64,000 bases of DNA from Nitrobacter sp051912485 (GTDB lineage Bacteria; Pseudomonadota; Alphaproteobacteria; Rhizobiales; Xanthobacteraceae). Location: positions 620,001 through 684,000 of the forward strand of contig NZ_CP196822.1 of NCBI RefSeq assembly GCF_051912485.1, read 5' to 3'. A program made the position numbers and the translations under genes. Position 1 is the first letter of the stretch. Every line of letters starts with the position of its first letter. The notes under the pieces are model-generated. The model made no database searches and had not been told where the DNA came from. It saw only the letters and a program-made list of their open reading frames with translations. Shown piece after piece: positions 26,796-35,639 of this stretch.

Positions 26796-27647
26796 TTAAA
26801 TTAATCGACCCTCTCGAACGCCAAATTCCAGGTAGTGGCAAGCCGCACGCAAGTCGCTCATCTGCGCCAGGTCAGCATATCTTTTTTTATATGAGCTCGC
26901 ATCAAACCCATCCGGTAAACTGCCCAGTGAATATGAACTGAAGAAATTGACTCCAGCATCCAGCAGTTCTTTCTCACGGCTCAGGGAAATGTCCTGGCCA
27001 TGAAAGTAGACGTCGGCCAAATTCGTCAGGCGCTTCATGCCATCCCGGTGAAGGTTCTCTACTTGCATGCCGGGAGTTCTCCACCTGACACTTATGCCCA
27101 GCGGGTCCAACTCTGAGGTCGCGTAACGAGCGAAGTCATAGGCCTCGTCTGAGCAGGGATCCGAGTCGTAGTGCTTCCATAAAGCGACCACAACTTTTCG
27201 GATCGCAAACGGGCGACACACGTCAATCCATTCATGCCGGTAGACTTGATAGTATAGCCTTTTCAGAAGAGAACCGTGCTTGTTTGCCAGGAAATGCAAG
27301 AAGTCGGGGAATTGGACGTCCGGGAATTTTGCGTCAATGACTATCTTTGCGTCTGGCAGAATTTCTAGAAGTCTTTCGACCAAGCTGAACGTGACAGGAT
27401 TAAATTTTTCGAACACTCGGAGCCGCTGAAATTCGTCCTGAGTCATCGAGGCGAATTTTTTTTCAACCCCATAGAATCTCTGCTCCGTCTCATCGTGAGC
27501 AAACCCAAAGCCATCGGCTAACTTGACGCAATCGAGTTCTATCTGCCTTTCGCCAGCTGCGAGTGAAGTAAGAACCGCTTCGATCGAATTGGTTTGTCCA
27601 TATCCATCTACCTGGCCTCCGCCGTGGATAATCGTCTTACCTGCCAT
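26796..27647 (-). CDS. GDPD-like phosphodiesterase with C-terminal YPD-type module
   Basis: A 283-residue protein, last gene of the glycan locus. Residues 5-240 resemble the glycerophosphodiester phosphodiesterase TIM barrel: IIHGGGQVDG (canonical HRG altered to HGG), TNSIEAVLTSLAAGERQIEL followed by DC, and FGFAHDE, matching the catalytic H...E.D...HD pattern, then KIVIDAKFP. Residues 245-283 (FDASSYKKRYADLAQM, then ACHYLEFGVREGR) are a copy of the short module seen in two other proteins of this locus. No signal peptide. It could hydrolyse a glycerophosphodiester; substrate unproven. Possible alternative: a non-catalytic GDPD-fold protein. Confidence 0.7.
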   Translation of the reverse strand: MAGKTIIHGGGQVDGYGQTNSIEAVLTSLAAGERQIELDCVKLADGFGFAHDETEQRFYGVEKKFASMTQDEFQRLRVFEKFNPVTFSLVERLLEILPDAKIVIDAKFPDVQFPDFLHFLANKHGSLLKRLYYQVYRHEWIDVCRPFAIRKVVVALWKHYDSDPCSDEAYDFARYATSELDPLGISVRWRTPGMQVENLHRDGMKRLTNLADVYFHGQDISLSREKELLDAGVNFFSSYSLGSLPDGFDASSYKKRYADLAQMSDLRAACHYLEFGVREGRLI

Positions 27648-27742
27648 TACACACGCCGTCCTTTGACGTTATTGCAGCCAACGGGTTGAGTGGTTATTCG
27701 CCCGCGCTTGGTAATGCCTTAAGACACCCCACCCTCTTGCGC

Positions 27743-28771
27743 TCATTTAGCGCCAACGCGAGACTGGCTGGCATAGTACAGAACCAAACCAGTCAGGCTC
27801 TCGGGAGCCGTTTCAGGCAAGGCATGTGTTGGGCGCGGCGCCCATGATTGAATGACCGCCTGTTGTGGATGAAGCTTATAATCGTGCTCGAATAACCTGA
27901 TATGACTCTTCGCGCTATCGATCCAATCTTTGTCGGTACGGTCATTCGGCATGCCATTATAAATAATGCCAATATTTCCTACCAAGTTCTGTGCGCGCAA
28001 GACTTCGAGCTGATTATAGAAACTCAGGGCAGCGGTTACCTGCTGCGAACCAGCTGAAAACGGCACGTCCAATTGCATGAACGAGATGCTTCGTCCTAGC
28101 CGATCACGAAGCCCGCTGAGCCATTTCCCCAGGTCATCTTTCCATTCCGGCTGATATCCGACTCCGCTCGGTTCGATATCTCCGATCTTCACCGTCGAGA
28201 ATTCTTCACGATACACACGAAGCACGGGCATCACGAGATCTAGAACCTGCTCAATCGAATGGCGGCAGCCCGGTTGCTTGCCGGGAAGCCCTTTGTAATA
28301 TCGTCCAAACCAAAGTGGCTCATCCATGGCCACGTAGGCGATCAAGCCCCCCGCATTCTTGATCTTTTTTGAAATCAACTTCGCGCGGGCTGTCGTCGAG
28401 TAACCTTCTACCCCATGTCCTCCGCACGCCGGTTTGGTCGCTTCCGGGTTGTTCATCACTCCCGCCTCAACAGCGATCGAGATATGACGTCTATTCAGAT
28501 CTTGCACGATCTTGTTGACTTGTTCTTGAGGGGCATGTTCGAGGTATGAACCGTACAGCTTGAAGACGGCGATGACCTGCGCCGCATTGCGCCAGGAAGC
28601 GCCAGAATCGAACATGTCAAGAAAATCAACTGCGCGATTCAAGGGAGAAGGTGGAACGGAAGCTTGAGGCGCAATCCAGATTTCGGTCGCCGATAAGCTG
28701 CCAAAGGCTGCCGAGAACAGCAGCAAAAAGATTGAAACTGTTGATCGAAGGAAAAGGTGTTGCTTCCTCAT
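27743..28771 (-). CDS. Secreted protein of unknown function (possible TIM barrel)
   Basis: A 342-residue protein with a signal peptide (MRKQHLFLRSTVSIFLLLFS, cleavage near SLSA). The mature part has alternating strand/helix segments and a YVAMDEPLWFGRYYKG block, where the Asp-Glu pair could be catalytic acids as in glycoside-hydrolase-like barrels, plus ISIAVEAGVMN and GNIGIIYNGMPND. I cannot assign a family. An upstream in-frame ATG at 28804 would add 11 residues before the signal peptide; 28771 is preferred because signal peptides normally start the protein. It starts about 50 bases after the TagD-like gene ends, in the same operon, so it may act on the exported glycan. Confidence 0.6.
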   Translation of the reverse strand: MRKQHLFLRSTVSIFLLLFSAAFGSLSATEIWIAPQASVPPSPLNRAVDFLDMFDSGASWRNAAQVIAVFKLYGSYLEHAPQEQVNKIVQDLNRRHISIAVEAGVMNNPEATKPACGGHGVEGYSTTARAKLISKKIKNAGGLIAYVAMDEPLWFGRYYKGLPGKQPGCRHSIEQVLDLVMPVLRVYREEFSTVKIGDIEPSGVGYQPEWKDDLGKWLSGLRDRLGRSISFMQLDVPFSAGSQQVTAALSFYNQLEVLRAQNLVGNIGIIYNGMPNDRTDKDWIDSAKSHIRLFEHDYKLHPQQAVIQSWAPRPTHALPETAPESLTGLVLYYASQSRVGAK

Positions 28772-28822
28772 TTCCGTATCCGACGATCGGAACGGCTCTA
28801 ACACCGCGCCTTGGTGAAAAGC

Positions 28823-29284
28823 CTAGTACTTGTCTATCTGCGCCCGCAGGTGATCGAGCGTATTCTTCATCGATACGATCGTATCACTATCGAGTTTTCG
28901 CAGATAGCCTTTGATGTCGGTAGTGGAAATATCCGACGTCCGGCTCACATATGTAACGATGCAGCCGGTCTCAGTAGACAGGTGATCGAACTTTCCGACC
29001 CAATCGTCCCCCATGGCGAATATTCTGATCTCGTGCTTTCGTATATCACTCGATTTTTGCTGCCAGGTCTTCTCGGGTATCACCATATCGACATATCTGC
29101 AGCTTAATAGGATTTCTGCTCTCTCGTTGTATCCGATTACTGATTTCTTCCCCTTGATTTCGTTGAATTCATCAGTGGAGCATCCAACGATCAAACGGTC
29201 TCCGAGGCTGCGCAAGCGCTGCAATAGGCGAACGTGGCCCACGTGAAACAAATCAAAGGTTCCGTAGGTGATAACGTTGGTCAT
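28823..29284 (-). CDS. TagD-type CTP:glycerol-3-phosphate cytidylyltransferase
   Basis: A 153-residue nucleotidyltransferase. It shows the HxGH motif in TYGTFDLFHVGHVRLLQRL, then GDRLIVGCSTDEFNEIKGKK, YNERAEILLSCRYVDMVIPE, MGDDWVGKFDHL and SRTSDISTTDIKGYLRK. These blocks match the TagD/GCT family, which makes CDP-glycerol from CTP and glycerol-3-phosphate; CDP-ethanolamine or CDP-choline synthesis are less likely alternatives within the superfamily. About 20 residues longer than TagD at the C-terminus. The start at 29284 overlaps the LicD-like stop (ATGA), so the two are translationally coupled, suggesting that LicD uses the CDP-activated product. Confidence 0.85.
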   Translation of the reverse strand: MTNVITYGTFDLFHVGHVRLLQRLRSLGDRLIVGCSTDEFNEIKGKKSVIGYNERAEILLSCRYVDMVIPEKTWQQKSSDIRKHEIRIFAMGDDWVGKFDHLSTETGCIVTYVSRTSDISTTDIKGYLRKLDSDTIVSMKNTLDHLRAQIDKY

Positions 29285-30411
29285 GTTGAACAGCCTCGCG
29301 CTGAGCTGAAAGTGACATCGCTGGCGAGTAGGCAATCCTCGTAAATCTTACGAACTGCCGGGTCAGAAAATTTTACGCCGTCGATAAAGCGTCGCAGATG
29401 GACAGCTCGTTTGGCTTCTTTCTCGGTACTGAGCAAAACGTCCAGTTTCACGCCTGGGAATAGGCGTTTCAGATCCAAGACCCAGAAGCTTTGATCAGCG
29501 CCGGTCAGATTGACTTGGCCCAATCCACGTTCGCAGATCACCTTCGCAATGGTATCGAAGTTTGCGTCAGCTGGCATGTCGAGCCGTCGGTCCGTATTTG
29601 CTACGAAGCCGGCAAGTTGCGCTCGGCACAAACTCGGTGGCATGCCCCTCACCATCGTTGACAGCAGAGCATCATAGTCAAATTCGAATTTCTCCCAATC
29701 CGACCCCATCAACTTGAGCGCAACTTTATCGTGCGAATGAACAACAATATTGGCAGCAACGTTCCCGTATTCGTGCCAGATATCCTTTTCATAATTACTG
29801 AAGGCGCGTGCGCGAAGCGAATCCAGATGAACGAACGTGCCGGGTCTGACCCACGTCTCCGGAATTTGCTTTGTATGATACATGCCCCAGCCCGACAGGT
29901 TTCTTATCAGGCCCGCACTATCGACACTTGTATAAAATACGTCTATCTGCGCCCAAGGCACGACGACGCGTATTCCGTCTGCGAGCTCGATGGAGGCGCG
30001 CCGAGTATTCGTATCCTGCTGTAGCCCCAGGATGTGGTATCCTCCGCCGGTGTAGGGCGCTGCCACAGGCCAACAAACGTACCCGCAGTCTCGCAATAAC
30101 GGCAGGACCACGGTTTCGAAGTGTTTGATTTGATCTTCGAAAATGATCACATCCAGATCATCATTCCACGGGGGCATGCGACCATTGCGGACGTAGCCGA
30201 CGATTGCGCCTGCGAATAAAAAATATTCGAGCTTGTTGCGTTCGAAGACCCGCAGCACTTGTTTGTAGATCTCTTTGGAGCCGTCGGTTAGCTGCTCGTA
30301 TTTTGCATTGGATATCCCCGCTATCGAAGTGCGGATTGCCGGGAGCGAACTGTCGAATAAGGGTGTTGCTAGATTCACGTGTGAACTCGCTCCCTCGTAC
30401 TCGCCAAGCAT
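29281..30411 (-). CDS. LicD-family phosphotransferase
   Basis: A 376-residue protein with a LicD/fukutin-type nucleotidyltransferase-fold domain at about residues 45-200: RNKLEYFLFAGAIVGYVRNG followed by RMPPWNDDLDVIIFE, where DDLDV is the predicted metal-binding acidic motif, then GGGYHILGL and WAQIDVFYTS. LicD enzymes move a phospho-alcohol such as phosphocholine from a CDP carrier to a sugar. Residues 200-376 are unassigned. The ATG at 30411 has AGGAAGGA at a good distance; an ATG at 30450 is possible. It is fused by a 4-base overlap to the cytidylyltransferase gene, pointing to a CDP-glycerol or similar donor. Confidence 0.75.
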   Translation of the reverse strand: MLGEYEGASSHVNLATPLFDSSLPAIRTSIAGISNAKYEQLTDGSKEIYKQVLRVFERNKLEYFLFAGAIVGYVRNGRMPPWNDDLDVIIFEDQIKHFETVVLPLLRDCGYVCWPVAAPYTGGGYHILGLQQDTNTRRASIELADGIRVVVPWAQIDVFYTSVDSAGLIRNLSGWGMYHTKQIPETWVRPGTFVHLDSLRARAFSNYEKDIWHEYGNVAANIVVHSHDKVALKLMGSDWEKFEFDYDALLSTMVRGMPPSLCRAQLAGFVANTDRRLDMPADANFDTIAKVICERGLGQVNLTGADQSFWVLDLKRLFPGVKLDVLLSTEKEAKRAVHLRRFIDGVKFSDPAVRKIYEDCLLASDVTFSSARGCST

Positions 30412-30507
30412 ATGCGTTCCTTCCTGCTGAGCGGCGAAAGTCACGAGCAATGTTTCCCAATCTGCTCCAACCGCCCATCAGAAATGATCATCCGACGCCT
30501 CCTTTGC

Positions 30508-31827
30508 CTAACCGTGACTCTGCCGGTGGCCGTAAACGGCGTGCCCGGTGGTGCTGGCTGAAAATTCTCTCCAAAGACTCAGATGAGCATCCAGCATCTC
30601 GTCTTCGGTCCACGGCTGTTCAATGGACCGGTTTGTCGAAATCCATTGCTGCTCGTTCCCGACCAGCTTCAGCATAAGCTCGGCCAGAGAATGGCTATCG
30701 CGAGGTGAGAAGGTGAACCCGTTCTTTTGCGGGATTACTCTTTCCTCCAAGCCGGCAATTGCGGAAGCGACAACCGGCCTGCCGAACATCCAGGCTTCAG
30801 AGACGACAAGACCGAAAATTTCCCACCACGTTGACGGAACGATCACCCAGTCAACGGAGGCCATTCGTTCGGCCAACTGATCCCGTGCATAAGCGCCATT
30901 CTCGCGCACGGTAATCCGGCCGGATTGAAACTTGCGCAGTTCTTCTACCTGTTGATTGATCTTGGTCAGATAAGGACCGGACGCGTAATGCTTATTGCCA
31001 CCGTTTATTTCGACCACAATACCCGCGGCGGGAAGCCGTTGCTCTCTCGCGAGCAACAGCAAGGCGTCCAAAATCACATCCACGCCCTTGTTGTCGATGA
31101 ATTGGCCGAAGAAGCCAAAGCGATTGACTTGCCGCGAATGCTGACTGCGGTCGAATGCGGCACCAAGGTTCGCCTGACCGTTTGGGATGACGACGCACTT
31201 CTCCTGAGGCAGCCCCCATTCCACGTATCGCTCGGCAATGAATTCAGATGGAAAGACGAAAACGTCGCACTCGGAAAGAGCGGCCTTCAGCCGCGCAGCC
31301 CGCAATGTAACAAACTCTGGACGAAGATCGGGGAAGCACTTGTTGCACGAAACAGGAGAAGCCGCCCGACAGAGATCGCGCGAACCCTTTTTCACCATTT
31401 GGCCGTCGGCCATGCATATGGCCATCATTTCATGGAACGTAAAGCAGATGACCGCATCCGGCGCCCCGATCCTGGCCGCACGAATCGATTCCACGCCGAC
31501 GCGATGATAGTGATGGAAGTGAATGACGTCTGGCTTGAGGCGCTCTATCAGTTCGCGAAAAAACTGGATCGAGCGCCAATCTCCCACTGACAGATGCAGG
31601 AAGTCATAGTACTGCGGAAAGTAGAAATACTGCCGCTCTTCTCCTTGCACGGGGACGATCGGCGCGCCGGGTTTGCCGTATACCTGATCGTGATTGGCCT
31701 CGAGCGCGGCGATAAAATAGGCGTCGTGTCCCTGCTTCAGGCTGGCCTGAAACATTTCAAATGCCACCTGTTGAGCGCCACCCGGTGCTATCGAAGGATG
31801 AAGGTAGCTAACATAGACAACTTTCAT
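30508..31827 (-). CDS. Glycosyltransferase family 4 (GT-B)
   Basis: A 439-residue GT-B glycosyltransferase. The N-terminal domain starts MKVVYVSYLHPSIAPGGAQQ, typical of GT4 acceptor domains, with DVIHFHHYHRVGV and a Cys-rich insert (residues about 150-170, CRAASPVSCNKCF). The C-terminal donor domain has RFGFFGQFIDNKGVDVILDA, VIVPSTWWEIFGLVVSEAWM with the E-x7-E nucleotide-sugar motif, and GRPVVASAIAGLEERV. Cytosolic side. Start overlaps the upstream GT2 stop (ATGA). It likely adds one sugar of the surface glycan; donor and acceptor unknown. Confidence 0.88.
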   Translation of the reverse strand: MKVVYVSYLHPSIAPGGAQQVAFEMFQASLKQGHDAYFIAALEANHDQVYGKPGAPIVPVQGEERQYFYFPQYYDFLHLSVGDWRSIQFFRELIERLKPDVIHFHHYHRVGVESIRAARIGAPDAVICFTFHEMMAICMADGQMVKKGSRDLCRAASPVSCNKCFPDLRPEFVTLRAARLKAALSECDVFVFPSEFIAERYVEWGLPQEKCVVIPNGQANLGAAFDRSQHSRQVNRFGFFGQFIDNKGVDVILDALLLLAREQRLPAAGIVVEINGGNKHYASGPYLTKINQQVEELRKFQSGRITVRENGAYARDQLAERMASVDWVIVPSTWWEIFGLVVSEAWMFGRPVVASAIAGLEERVIPQKNGFTFSPRDSHSLAELMLKLVGNEQQWISTNRSIEQPWTEDEMLDAHLSLWREFSASTTGHAVYGHRQSHG

Positions 31828-33371
31828 GGAACCCGCCTGCTTGTTTTGGCGAGATGCTTGTCGAAGTAGTCGCCATGTTCCGCCGTGAAGAAATACCGGT
31901 TCGCCGTGGACGCTCCACGATATTCTTCACCTCGGGCACGCGAACCTTGCCCTTCCAGATGCACAAGTCGAATCTGCGGGTGTATGCAAACTGGCCCGTT
32001 CGACGCGCTCCAGCGCAACGATAGATCGGCGTCTTCGTAGTGGCCGTAGATGTAGCGTGTCGAAAATCCACCAAGCTTTTCAAACATAGGCTTTTCAAAC
32101 GCCATTACGGCACCCGTTATCGCCGGCACGGTCTTGGGTTTCTGCCACTCCCGTTCAGCGAAAGGCACGCCCTTGTCAAAATGCTCGACGCGCAATAAGC
32201 GACCATATGGTGCAAGCAGGGAGTCGTCGGTTCGATTCAAAGAATTGCGTCGCACAAACGCATCTTTGTCGATGAACATGCCCGAATGCATGAGATTGTG
32301 GTCATCATAGAACAGCAATCCGCCCCAGAGTGATTTTCCCAATTTGGCATCTGCCAGCACTTGCGCCATCTGGGAAGCGTAGGCTGAAACGGCGTATACA
32401 TCTGGATTGATGATGAAGATCCGGTTGCTGGCCGCATGATCGATAGCGACATTGTTTGCCGCGCCAAAGCCTGCGTTGTCCCCCAAAACAATGACAGTGA
32501 TCATCACGTCATACAGGTCCGACATAAGGCGCGCGTACCGCAACACCTCGTCGGCGTCCTCGGGCGAGTTGCAGACGTAGATCCATTCGCCGAAATCTAT
32601 CCCGGCGGCGCGAAACAACATTGGCTGAAGCTTGATTGGTTCGGTCGAGCCGAATAACACGGTCACGAACGAGCTTGACACCTTACGCGGTCTGAAGCGC
32701 TCGACGTAAGGGCTAGAAATGGCGGATGCCACGTGCGACCGAAATAGCTGGATGAGAGCTTTTCCTGAAACTCCGCAGAGAAAACTATTCAGATCCGCTT
32801 GTTTGCCGGAATGCGACTCACACGTAGCAATGATTTGCAACAGCGTATTAAGAAGACGCTTGTCTGACACGATTTCAGGCGTGATTTTCGTCTGAAAGCT
32901 ACCGGCCAGCGAAGCGACCTGAAACAGCAGTGATTGCTTCAATAGAGACTTCGAAGGAGACTGCCCAAAGCTAACGAACCCATAGTCGTAAGCGCCGTCC
33001 CTCACGTGTTGTTCGACGTCCTTGCGGGCATGCCGGAAACAAGCCGTTTGCGGCAACTCAATAGTGAATTCACCGCCGATAAGCTTCATTCGCGGAGTTT
33101 CACATCCTTCGTCGGCGAGCCAGCCGAGGATCAGGCAGAACCCGGACTCCGAAACCAAGTACCGTTCGACCGAGCAGGCCACAGCCCCGGTTTCGCGGCG
33201 AATGGTAGAGTGCTTGTTCTCGTCGATGCCCAACCGCAGATAATGATCGAGCGCGCTAGCAGCTTCACCCGATGTCAACGCAGTGCGGGCGAGGGGATTG
33301 GATTCGAGATAACGAGACTCGTCGAAGTTGCGAATAGCGACAGGAAGCAGCGGCGCTTCTAACATGTTCAT
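31824..33371 (-). CDS. GT2 glycosyltransferase with N-terminal YPD-type module
   Basis: A 515-residue protein. Residues 14-57 (FDESRYLESNPLARTA, then ALDHYLRLGIDENK) are one copy of the short module shared in this locus. Residues about 60-220 are unassigned. Residues about 225-500 are a GT-A family 2 transferase: VTVLFGSTEPIKLQPML, LGDNAGFGAANNVAIDHA, FIINPDVYAVS (DXD-like), ITGAVMAFEKPMFEKLGGF and YGHYEDADLSLRW. The last block is typical of rhamnosyl/O-antigen GT2 enzymes. Coupled to the GT4 gene by a 4-base overlap and 14 bases after the small repeat protein gene. Confidence 0.82.
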   Translation of the reverse strand: MNMLEAPLLPVAIRNFDESRYLESNPLARTALTSGEAASALDHYLRLGIDENKHSTIRRETGAVACSVERYLVSESGFCLILGWLADEGCETPRMKLIGGEFTIELPQTACFRHARKDVEQHVRDGAYDYGFVSFGQSPSKSLLKQSLLFQVASLAGSFQTKITPEIVSDKRLLNTLLQIIATCESHSGKQADLNSFLCGVSGKALIQLFRSHVASAISSPYVERFRPRKVSSSFVTVLFGSTEPIKLQPMLFRAAGIDFGEWIYVCNSPEDADEVLRYARLMSDLYDVMITVIVLGDNAGFGAANNVAIDHAASNRIFIINPDVYAVSAYASQMAQVLADAKLGKSLWGGLLFYDDHNLMHSGMFIDKDAFVRRNSLNRTDDSLLAPYGRLLRVEHFDKGVPFAEREWQKPKTVPAITGAVMAFEKPMFEKLGGFSTRYIYGHYEDADLSLRWSASNGPVCIHPQIRLVHLEGQGSRARGEEYRGASTANRYFFTAEHGDYFDKHLAKTSRRVP

Positions 33372-33385
33372 CTCTCAATCAAGGT

Positions 33386-33910
33386 TCAGCGGGGCGGAGC
33401 GGGGAGCGCCAACCCGCGGTATCCACGCCTGACGAAATCGTCCTGCGCGTGTCTTTCATCGATGGATGGCTCATGAACGCCCATATAGCGGCGCGCGTAC
33501 CACTTAGCGTCGACGCCAGGCTTGGACGGCAACCTGCCTTCAGCGTATCCGAAGTTCTCGAAGTGCTCCGCCGCACTCGCTACTTTGTCCTCGAGCATGG
33601 CCTGTGCGACGTCGGGATAAGTCTCAAGGTACCATTCGCTGTCTACGATTTGTCGAGAGCCGAGACGCCCCTCAAGGTATCCCACCGACCTAAAGTGCGC
33701 CCAACCCGATGCAAACCGAGCGCTGCTGACGGCAGCAGCAATGTCGGGATAAGTTGTGAGATACCAATCTTCATCAAAATCCCAGAAGGAGATATACAAG
33801 TTGAGAAGCGCCGCCAGTATCTTGCGAGGAAGCGTAATCTCATCTGCGTCGGTCTTCCATCGGTCAGGCAAATCACCAAAGACAACCCGGGGATTCGGGA
33901 TATTCACCAT
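33386..33910 (-). CDS. Small protein with tandem YLxxYPD modules
   Basis: A 174-residue protein, first gene of the glycan operon. After a 40-residue N-terminus it holds two clear copies of the module (DEDWYLTTYPDIAAAV with AHFRSVGYLEGRLGS; DSEWYLETYPDVAQAM with EHFENFGYAEGRLPS) and a third degenerate copy (DAKWYARRYMGVHEPS). Each unit is about 45 residues and predicted helical. I recognise the motif from polysaccharide-related proteins of rhizobia but not a defined function. It may bind or scaffold the glycan enzymes, two of which carry the same module. Confidence 0.7.
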   Translation of the reverse strand: MVNIPNPRVVFGDLPDRWKTDADEITLPRKILAALLNLYISFWDFDEDWYLTTYPDIAAAVSSARFASGWAHFRSVGYLEGRLGSRQIVDSEWYLETYPDVAQAMLEDKVASAAEHFENFGYAEGRLPSKPGVDAKWYARRYMGVHEPSIDERHAQDDFVRRGYRGLALPAPPR

Positions 33911-34624
33911 GCGACCTTGTCCTCAATTCCTCACCGTATGCGCCACGGCGTCCGCGCAGATCCCACGGAAGTATCTTGACGTAACGACTGCTTGAAATTC
34001 ATCACCCCGTCGTACCGCTGTCACTGATAGTTCACACATTCTGCTTTTCCGTTCACAAAATATAAGTGCTTTAATTACAATCCGAACCTCGCAATGAACT
34101 GCTCAATGCCGCAACGTCTTGCGGTATCAGCGAGGATATCGTGACCATCGGGCCGTAAGCGACCTCAGCATCCGTATCCTGGTCATGCTGATTTCTATCA
34201 AATTCGTCTCATTACTCAGCTGTGTTGGGACAGCGCCGTAACAGCGACAGCCGGCCATCATCATCGGCTTCATTCAGCAGTTTTAGTATCGTTTTGAAAT
34301 GCAAGATGAGCGACTCGGTGGAGACCGCGTGGGAGAGGTCGCCAAAGAACTGATGGCTTCGAAATTGTTCGAGAGCAGTCGGGTCGCGCTTGATGGCAAC
34401 TTCAGCCGTTCGGGCGTCGCATATGACCACGCCCGCAGCCTATACGTCTTGTCCGGTCGGGAAGGAATTTGAGTCACGCCGGATTGGATTGGACACGGCG
34501 TCCGCTCCTCGATGACCAGGGGACGGTACGCTGACGAACACGTCATGGCTGAACGCGAACCTGTCTCAGCGCAGATGCCCGACATAAAGTCGGGCATTAC
34601 GGTCTATTCAGATCTGATCCCGCT
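33911..34624. other. Intergenic region with a possible gene remnant
   Basis: About 700 bases. The part near 33950-34100 is AT-rich and probably holds the promoter of the minus-strand glycan operon. On the minus strand at 34212-34430 a 72-codon frame (VVICDARTAEVAIKRDPTAL, then FFGDLSHAVSTESLILHFK) reads like protein but starts right after a stop with no ATG or ribosome site, so it may be the tail of a decayed gene. A perfect 9-base hairpin, ATGCCCGAC-ATAAA-GTCGGGCAT (34575-34597), follows the end of the UspA gene on the minus strand. Confidence 0.4.
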
Positions 34625-35416
34625 TCAGTGCGACATGAAAACAGGAACCGTCATCGCCGACAGCATTCCGCGCGTTGCTCCACCAAACACGAATTCACGC
34701 AGGCGAGAATGCCCATAGCCGCCCATCACAAGCAGGCTCGTCGAACCGTCAGCCACGTGCGACAGAATGGCACTCGCGACGTCGGTATCGGCAGCACGCA
34801 TTGTTTTCACCGCGACCTTGATATCGTGTCGTGCGAGATGCCGGGCGATCTCGGTCCCGCCGATCGCCTGCTCAGTCTTTTCATTTTCAACAGTAAACAG
34901 TTCGACGGCGCTGGCTTTTTTCAACAACGGCAACGCATCATTGATGGCACGCGCTGCGGTGCGGCTTCCATCCCAACAGCATACAACCCGATCGAGCTTC
35001 AACCCAGCTTGCTGAATACGAGGAACGATAATGAGCGGTCGGCCAGAATCAAACAGCGCCGCTTCGATGAGAATGCTGTTATTGACGCCAGTATCATCGT
35101 CAGATTGCATGATAATGCTTAGATCGAAACACCGCGCCATCTCCGAAAACGTCTTTTGCGTTCCAAAGACAAGCCGCGATTCAGCCGAAAGATCATGGTG
35201 CTTCATGGCCAAATCAAAACGGTCAATTGCACCGCGCGCCTCGGCTTCGCTCTCGGTAAATAGGTCGCCGAGAGCATCTGCGGGAATGTTCGTCGCAAAG
35301 TTAAATATGACTCCCGTCAGATGCGCGGCGAAAGTTCCGGCTATCGAAGCCGCGAAATCGCGAACGATATCCCGAGAAGGGTCACGTTCCAGATGAAAAA
35401 TAATGTTTTTGATCAT
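34625..35416 (-). CDS. Tandem-domain universal stress protein (UspA)
   Basis: A 263-residue protein with two UspA domains. Domain 1 (residues 1-140) begins MIKNIIFHLERDPSRDIV and is degenerate, lacking a clear ATP motif. Domain 2 (about 145-263) has DRVVCCWDGSRTAARAINDA and the G-2x-G-9x-G(S/T)-like end VMGGYGHSRLREFVFGGATR, compatible with ATP binding, ending VPVFMSH. Tandem Usp proteins occur in stress and low-oxygen responses. The ATG at 35416 is used because the preceding in-frame codons lack a ribosome site while GGGAG lies upstream of it. Role here unknown. Confidence 0.85.
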   Translation of the reverse strand: MIKNIIFHLERDPSRDIVRDFAASIAGTFAAHLTGVIFNFATNIPADALGDLFTESEAEARGAIDRFDLAMKHHDLSAESRLVFGTQKTFSEMARCFDLSIIMQSDDDTGVNNSILIEAALFDSGRPLIIVPRIQQAGLKLDRVVCCWDGSRTAARAINDALPLLKKASAVELFTVENEKTEQAIGGTEIARHLARHDIKVAVKTMRAADTDVASAILSHVADGSTSLLVMGGYGHSRLREFVFGGATRGMLSAMTVPVFMSH

Positions 35417-35639
35417 ACAATTCGCTCCCAATCTGAGCACTCTTTATGAGATATGGTATCGACAGATCAAAGCAAGCCACGGCTTCAGGCTTCGATGCTA
35501 TTCTTATTTGGTGAAAGCTGGATGGCAAGATTCGTTGTGCGCTAAAGCCGGCAATCAATGCGGCGTGGGCGGGCTGTACTTTGAGGTAGCAAGACGGTCC
35601 TTGCCACGAAACCGCCCATTGCAATAATCGGGTCCTCGC

